DNA of 64,000 nt from Varanus komodoensis (Eukaryota; Chordata; Lepidosauria; Squamata; Varanidae), in assembly GCF_004798865.1 (NCBI RefSeq), contig NW_025335873.1:1734880-1798879 (forward strand), read 5' to 3'. Below, one piece after another: positions 59,291-64,000 of the stretch. The notes beneath the pieces are model-generated. The model did not search any database. It was not told the DNA's origin and worked only from the letters and a program-made list of their open reading frames with translations. Position numbers and translations under genes: made by a program. Numbering within the stretch: position 1 is the first letter of the stretch; every line of letters starts with the position of its first letter.

Positions 59291-59541
59291 CACATCCTGC
59301 ACGAACACGCTCTTTTGGGGCATCCCTCAGACATTTAATACAAGTGACTGATAAATAGGGTCGAATAAGGCTAAGGGTCAGGGTTAGGAACTCCCAGCCA
59401 CAGGATGTGGCGAAGGCGGTATCTTGGATTACTTTAACAGCAGGACGGGCAGTGACAAACACACGAGTGGAAAGCTTGGTGGGTTCTGCTCATAATGGTC
59501 AGGCTGTCTTCGGGTTCCAGGTTCGATCTGTGGCGTCTACC

Positions 59542-59542
59542 C

Positions 59543-59578
<36 letters not shown>
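59542..59578. repeat. (CAAT)n microsatellite
   Basis: Nine ATCA units. The preceding 'tccaggttcgatctgtggcgtctacc' looks like a SINE B-box, so this may be a SINE tail. Confidence 0.9.
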
Positions 59579-60399
59579 GTGCTAAGAATACTGGCCCGAA
59601 GGCACCCATGATCTGACTCATACAGGGCAGCTCCCATGTTCCACTGTCAGCCCGCACTCTCACACCCCAACCTTAGCAAGCCGTCTGCTCCTGTCATTGA
59701 CTGAGCACGGCAAACATTGCATAGCATCATCCTGCGCCTGAGCAAGCCGGGGATGAGTCAGGCCAGGCAGTTAAGCTTTTATACAAAGGCCCGCAGATGC
59801 CCGAAGTGAAAATTAAGGGCTGCATAAACTCTGCTGCTGCTGCTGCCTTGGCCAACCCAAGTAAAAGCTGCCACCGGCTGAGCAAGCCCAAAGGAGGTGC
59901 TTGATCTCCTGGACTACAGAACGGGGGAGCAGGAGAAAGGCACAGGGAGGAACTGTGGGGCTCCTAAAATGAAGTCTTTCCCTGCAGCTCCTCTTGCAGC
60001 TTCTTTCCCTCTGTTATTGCTGGTTGCCATGGTGGCCCCTTGAATCATTTGTACAAATCGCACACGCATGTCTCCGGCCACATTATTTCCACTCGCTGTA
60101 GCCGAGATCGGCTTTTGTTCACCTGGCAACTGCTTGGGCCAAACGACATCACCACTGCTCAAGGAGGTGCGGGGAGGCTGTTCCATGCGCATTAAAAGAG
60201 TTGGACAAAATGTATGTACAACTTCAGACTGAAAGGGACGTAGCAATATTTGCTGCAGCTGCATGGCAGGGACTTTGAAGAGCTGAACCAGGTTGTCATG
60301 GCGAAGACATTCCGGAGGACTTTCATTCCTCCAAAATGTCACCCAAAGTCAGAGATGATCTGATGGCACGTAACAACAACGGGCAAATTTGTGGCTCTC

Positions 60400-60845
60400 A
60401 GTGATCAAGGAGGGCAATGAAAATGGCAATGGAAACTTTGCTCTGTGAGAAGAGACAGAGAGACCTGGGCATGTTTAGCCTTGAGAAGAGCAGGCTGGGA
60501 GGAGACATGAGATCCCTCTAGAAGAACCTCAAAGGCTGTCAAAAGAGGAAGGTCAGGATCTCTTCCTGCGAATGCCAGAGTGCAGGACACGGAATAACCA
60601 GTTCAAGTTGCGACAGCCCAGATTCAGGCTGGACATCAGGAAAAGCTTCCTCACTGTCAGAGCAATATAGCAGTGGGACCAGTTGCATCGAGAGGTGGGG
60701 GGCCCTCCCACACTGGAGACATCCAAAAAGAAACTGGGCAGCCCTCCGAGTGGGATGGTGTGAACTGGTGTCCTGCAACAGCAGGGGGCTGGACCCTTTG
60801 GCCTTCTGGCCCCTTCCAGCTCTGCTCTTCTATGATTCTATGACT
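60400..60845 (+). mobile_element. CR1-type LINE 3' end
   Basis: 'gaaactttgctctgtgagaagagacagagagacctgggcatgtttagccttgagaagagcaggctggg' (..ELGMFSLEKSRLG), 'cagattcaggctggacatcaggaaaagcttcctcactg', 'ccctccgagtgggatggtgt', and the 3' end 'ccccttccagctctgctcttctatgattctatga'. Same family as 57645-58018. The frame is broken several times. Confidence 0.85.
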
Positions 60846-60884
60846 ACTAGCAGGAAGACTCATTCGGGATTTTATACATATGGA

Positions 60885-61005
60885 CCCCAGCTGCTCCTGC
60901 ACTCATGTCCTCCCTGTGGGCTCCTCAGAAACAGCTGGCAGGACGACATCAGAACAGAGGGGCAGCTGAGATGGACCCTTGGTGTGGCTCCTGCGCCCTT
61001 ATGAA
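60885..61005 (+). mobile_element. CR1-type LINE 3'UTR fragment
   Basis: 'ctgcactcatgtcctccctgtgggctcctcagaaacagctgg' and 'gctgagatggacccttggtgtggctcctgc' match the 3'UTR of the family at 54240-55200. Confidence 0.65.
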
Positions 61006-62094
61006 AAGAATCCAATCCACATACATCCATGACACCCGTGGCCACTCAAGTGCACCTGCCTCACCCCCCTTCTCCTGAGGGTCCCTTGCTCACCCTTTCC
61101 CTAGTTTCCTTTCTCTTCTCTTTCCTGCCTATGAGGCTTCCAGCTTGCTTCTCTTCTTCCCCCTTTCTTCTGGCTCCGGCTCTCTCCACTTTCTTCTGCT
61201 GCAGTAGCTCTGTAGCCAAGCAAAAGTGTACCGTTCAGACCTGCTAACTCTCCATGAGCAGGAGGCACGCTCTCCCTCCCCCTGCACCCCACATGGCAAA
61301 TCATCACCTCATGCGAATTCCTCACCTTACAATCTGTAATAATAAAGTGTATTGTAGGACTTCTTTGGAATGTGCAGTTTGGTTTCTGCGCCTCAGCCAA
61401 AGAATGGATAACTTGGAAGCTCGGCGAGTTAGTCCTTTTATTTTAATACTTAGGATTTCCGACCAGATCCTCAGCTAATGTAGGGAAGCAGAACAATTCC
61501 CATCCACGCTGCCCAAATTATCTCACTCTTGATAGAGAATTACTCTCACGATACGTCCTTGCTACCAACTACAGCCCTCGGTCAGTTCTTTGGAACTCCA
61601 AAAAGGAAAGACAAAATGAAAATCCAAGTAAGCTAAATTCTCTGCGTGGTAAATAAAATTCACTTACTGCTTGCAAGCTTTTTTAAAACAACGAACTTGC
61701 CTGACTGAAAGATGTTACGTGTTCACAGCTGTTTCTTCTCAAGCGAGGAGATGCTTAAAATGTTTGGAAGAGCACCACCAAGTAGTGAAAGCAAGAATTG
61801 CTGCTTTGGATCATGCGCTTTCCTGGAAAGTTTTAAAATTCTCCACTGACTGGATACAGTCAAAAGTATGAAGAATAAAAACTGTACAGGACAGAGTGCA
61901 GAGGAAGCCTGCATTCAGGGGCCAACCTGAGCACAATAAGCTAAACCAGGGTGATGCTTTCTCACAACCGCTTCTGTGATGCTTGAGGAAAGGGCTCTGG
62001 GTTGCGGTCTTGGCCCAAGTGCTGCCAGTCAGCATGGGCGGTGCCAGGATACATGCACCATGGCTTCATCTTGGGACAAATACTGCTCCTGGCA

Positions 62095-62155
62095 GGGCAC
62101 ACGCCTTATAAGCAACAGGTCCCAGATTCAGTCCCCAGCATCTCCAGCAGCAAGA
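62095..62155 (+). mobile_element. tRNA-derived SINE head
   Basis: 'cagggcacacgccttataagcaacaggtcccagattcagtccccagcatctcc' carries a B-box-like segment of the tRNA SINE family. Confidence 0.5.
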
Positions 62156-62776
62156 CATTAACACACAGGGCGGGGAGCAACCTACAGTCCTAACGAGACT
62201 CGGAGCGAGATGGAGCAGTGGGCTGAGCCGGCATCGGGCGGCATCCTACGTGGGAACCTGGCGACTTTCCTGCTGTGGCGCCGGCACCTTCTTTTGCTGG
62301 GGGTGACCATGCCACCACCGAGATCGGGCAGAACAGGTGGATTTCTCCTCCACTGAATTCAACTTTAATACCTTAACCTATGAATTGAAGCTTGCAGCCC
62401 CAACTCTAATCCAAAAGGGAAGGATGTTGAGCTGCATCGGTGTTACTTCAAAGGTCAAACAGGACTGGGCTCCACGTCGAGCGACCATACAAGATCGCGT
62501 GACTTGGGCTGTAGCAAACCTGACGGAGGCAGCCATTCCCATGTTATACCAGACCAGGGGAGGGGGTGTGTGAAGAGTCGTGTCATCTAAAGCAGGCCTC
62601 TTCAACTTGCTACCCTCCAGGTAAGCTCAACCACAACAGCCACAATCCCCCAGAAAGCTTTAGAAGATGATCTGTATCCTCACAAACTTTCATGATATTG
62701 GATGTCAAATTCTAGTATGCACGTCATGCCCATTACCAATGAAGCTTCTAGTCCTTAAGATTGCAATTGTAAGCAG

Positions 62777-62890
62777 CCTTCCTCAAACTGGTGTCCTCTG
62801 AATGTTTAGGACAATGACTCCCAACAGCCCCGTCTAGGGCTGATGGGAACTGTGGCCCAGTACATCTGAGAAGCACCCAGTTGGGAATGG
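62777..62890. mobile_element. Palindromic MITE-like repeat
   Basis: 'ttcctcaaactggtgtcctctgaatgtttaggacaatgactcccaacag' mirrors 'ctgatgggaactgtggcccagtacatctgagaagcacccagttggg'. A related half lies at about 62590-62665. Confidence 0.6.
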
Positions 62891-64000
62891 TTGCTTTAAA
62901 GGACCACATCTCTTATCTCAGTCCCACTTGCCGCTACAAATGGCTTGCGGAAGCCAGGCGCTCCACAGGGTCCTTGGTGCAATCTCATCCAGCGTTGTGG
63001 AAAAACAGAGGTGCACCTACTAAACTCCTGCAATGCCACCATATAGCTTTGACAACCCACCCTCCTATAAATGATACCAGACTGAAGAGGCTAGAGAACA
63101 CGTGTGTGGGGGGGCTGAAAGCTCAAATACGCCTTTGATAGAAGTACAGATTTCCCAGGCTGTGTACCACACAAAAGAGAGAGTAGAAAGGCCAACAAAA
63201 AGATAAGACGAGGCATGAGCCCACACAGACTTGTCCTTCTTGAACAAAAGTGGGTCCATCGTCCCCCTAAACCTCAACACCTGGAGAATTCGACCGGCCA
63301 TTTTCTGGAATTTGCTGTCAGAAGTGGCAGCGGTAAATTTTGAAGTCTAGACGCGGATTATGACAGTCTACCCCAGTCATGCTCCTAACAAGCCCAAAAG
63401 CTCAAGCAACACTATTGATTCTGATCAACAAATGAATTTTGCCCCCACCAGGAACGGGTCTTTGGTAAAGTGAAGGGGTCTTAAGTTCCACTTCAGGACC
63501 AAACCCGCACAAACCATATTGCATCAAACCAGGGAGCAATATATTGTTTCCCGGAAAATAAGTTTCCACTTCCTAAAACACCCACCTCAAATGAGAGAAT
63601 TGCAATGCTGCTCAAAGGGAATTCAGAGGGGATGCCAACTTCCCCTTGAATAAAAATGCTTCTCTAGGAAAGGTCCAGTTTCACTACAAAACCGTCTGCT
63701 CTTGCTGCAGGTGTATCGTTTGTTCAAACGGGGTTGTATTTTTGTGTTGTGCTGCAGGTGGTTCTTAAGAGGGGAACAGCCTCATCTTAGTGATAAAATA
63801 TCCTGAGAATGTTCTAAAAAAAAAAATCAGTCTATTTTTCACTGCCCTAAACTGACAGAGGTTTGATCCGGAATGTTTGATTCATGCTCACCCATTTGCT
63901 AGCATTGAGTATGTATTGATTTTACTAATTCTTGCTATTTTACTGTAACATGGGATTTTATTATGGAAGTCACCTTGACTGGGCCTTCAATGGCCTAAAA

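Larger units (their letters stand above)
33741..64000. other. Upstream flank or exon 1b-1a intron of ABL1
   Basis: No exon was found here. If transcription from the distal 1b promoter is conserved, this is intronic; otherwise it is intergenic. I searched both strands for the exon 1b peptide start (MGQQPGKVLG) and a matching CpG island and saw neither. Stretches without a recognised feature are 34090-34630, 34800-37010, 37095-38335, 38600-39810, 42955-44580, 44900-46040, 46960-48935, 49465-53350, 55210-56885, 57020-57645, 58175-58690, 59580-60400, 61010-62090, 62160-62770 and 62895-64000, apart from simple repeats, MITE halves and the doubtful items listed elsewhere. Open frames in these parts look like chance. 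Confidence 0.6.

Noticed and set aside
59340-59400. Telomere-like 'aagggtcagggttagg'
   Set aside because: Only one TTAGGG-like unit; no array.
12425-62155. Genuine tRNA genes at the B-box-like sites (12465, 16970, 27805, 40012, 59520, 62120)
   Set aside because: None can form a full cloverleaf with paired acceptor ends; context and tails show SINE heads.
33741-64000. ABL1 exon 1b (MGQQPGKVLG...)
   Set aside because: Searched on the minus strand by eye; no matching peptide, no GT donor in that context and no CpG island. It is very distant from exon 1a in mammals, so it is expected outside the window.

Overview
The window is animal nuclear DNA from a squamate reptile (lizard or snake; species not resolvable). 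It carries the 5' part of the tyrosine-kinase gene ABL1 on the minus strand. Four coding exons are recognisable with exact splice sites. They are exon 1a (26 codons plus one base, 33057-33135), exon 2 (174 bp, 10804-10977), exon 3 (296 bp, 6558-6853) and exon 4 (273 bp, 2201-2473). Their lengths sum to 822 bases, codons 1-274 of the 1a isoform: the 1a leader, SH3, SH2, the SH2-kinase linker and the kinase N-lobe through the P-loop and the ATP-binding lysine. The remaining exons lie below position 1. The alternative first exon 1b (myristoylated isoform) was not found and is presumably above 64000. The residues match ABL1 rather than ABL2.

The squamate call rests on the interspersed repeats. 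There is a Sauria SINE, a Bov-B (RTE) LINE end, an L2-clade LINE whose 3' end reads as GC-rich 'gagccgccccgaggc' followed by (AAAT)n, two CR1-type LINE families, a tRNA-headed SINE with the B-box 'ggttcaattcctggc', and many short palindromic MITEs. No other protein-coding gene, no RNA gene and no viral element was recognised.

Layout: 1-2200 is intron 4 with a decayed L2. 2474-6557 is intron 3 with two palindromic MITEs. 6854-10803 is intron 2, mostly filled by a 3 kb L2 LINE antisense to ABL1. It keeps an 896-codon open frame but has lost the catalytic core of its reverse transcriptase. 10978-33056 is the 22 kb intron 1, with L2, CR1, MIR-like and MITE copies. 33057-33740 holds exon 1a, its 5'UTR and a CpG-rich promoter. 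33740-64000 is either upstream flank or the intron between exons 1b and 1a. It is repeat-rich, with a Bov-B end between very long direct repeats, hAT-type MITEs with 8-bp target duplications, nested SINE and LINE insertions, and a 5S-rRNA-derived fragment.

The points most worth checking are the ~160-180 bp direct repeat flanking the Bov-B end, the two LINE open frames with in-frame loss of the RT core, inverted L2 copies close on both sides of ABL1 exon 2, inverted CR1 copies around exon 1a, and a G-run/C-run block at 19012-19070 that may be an assembly error.
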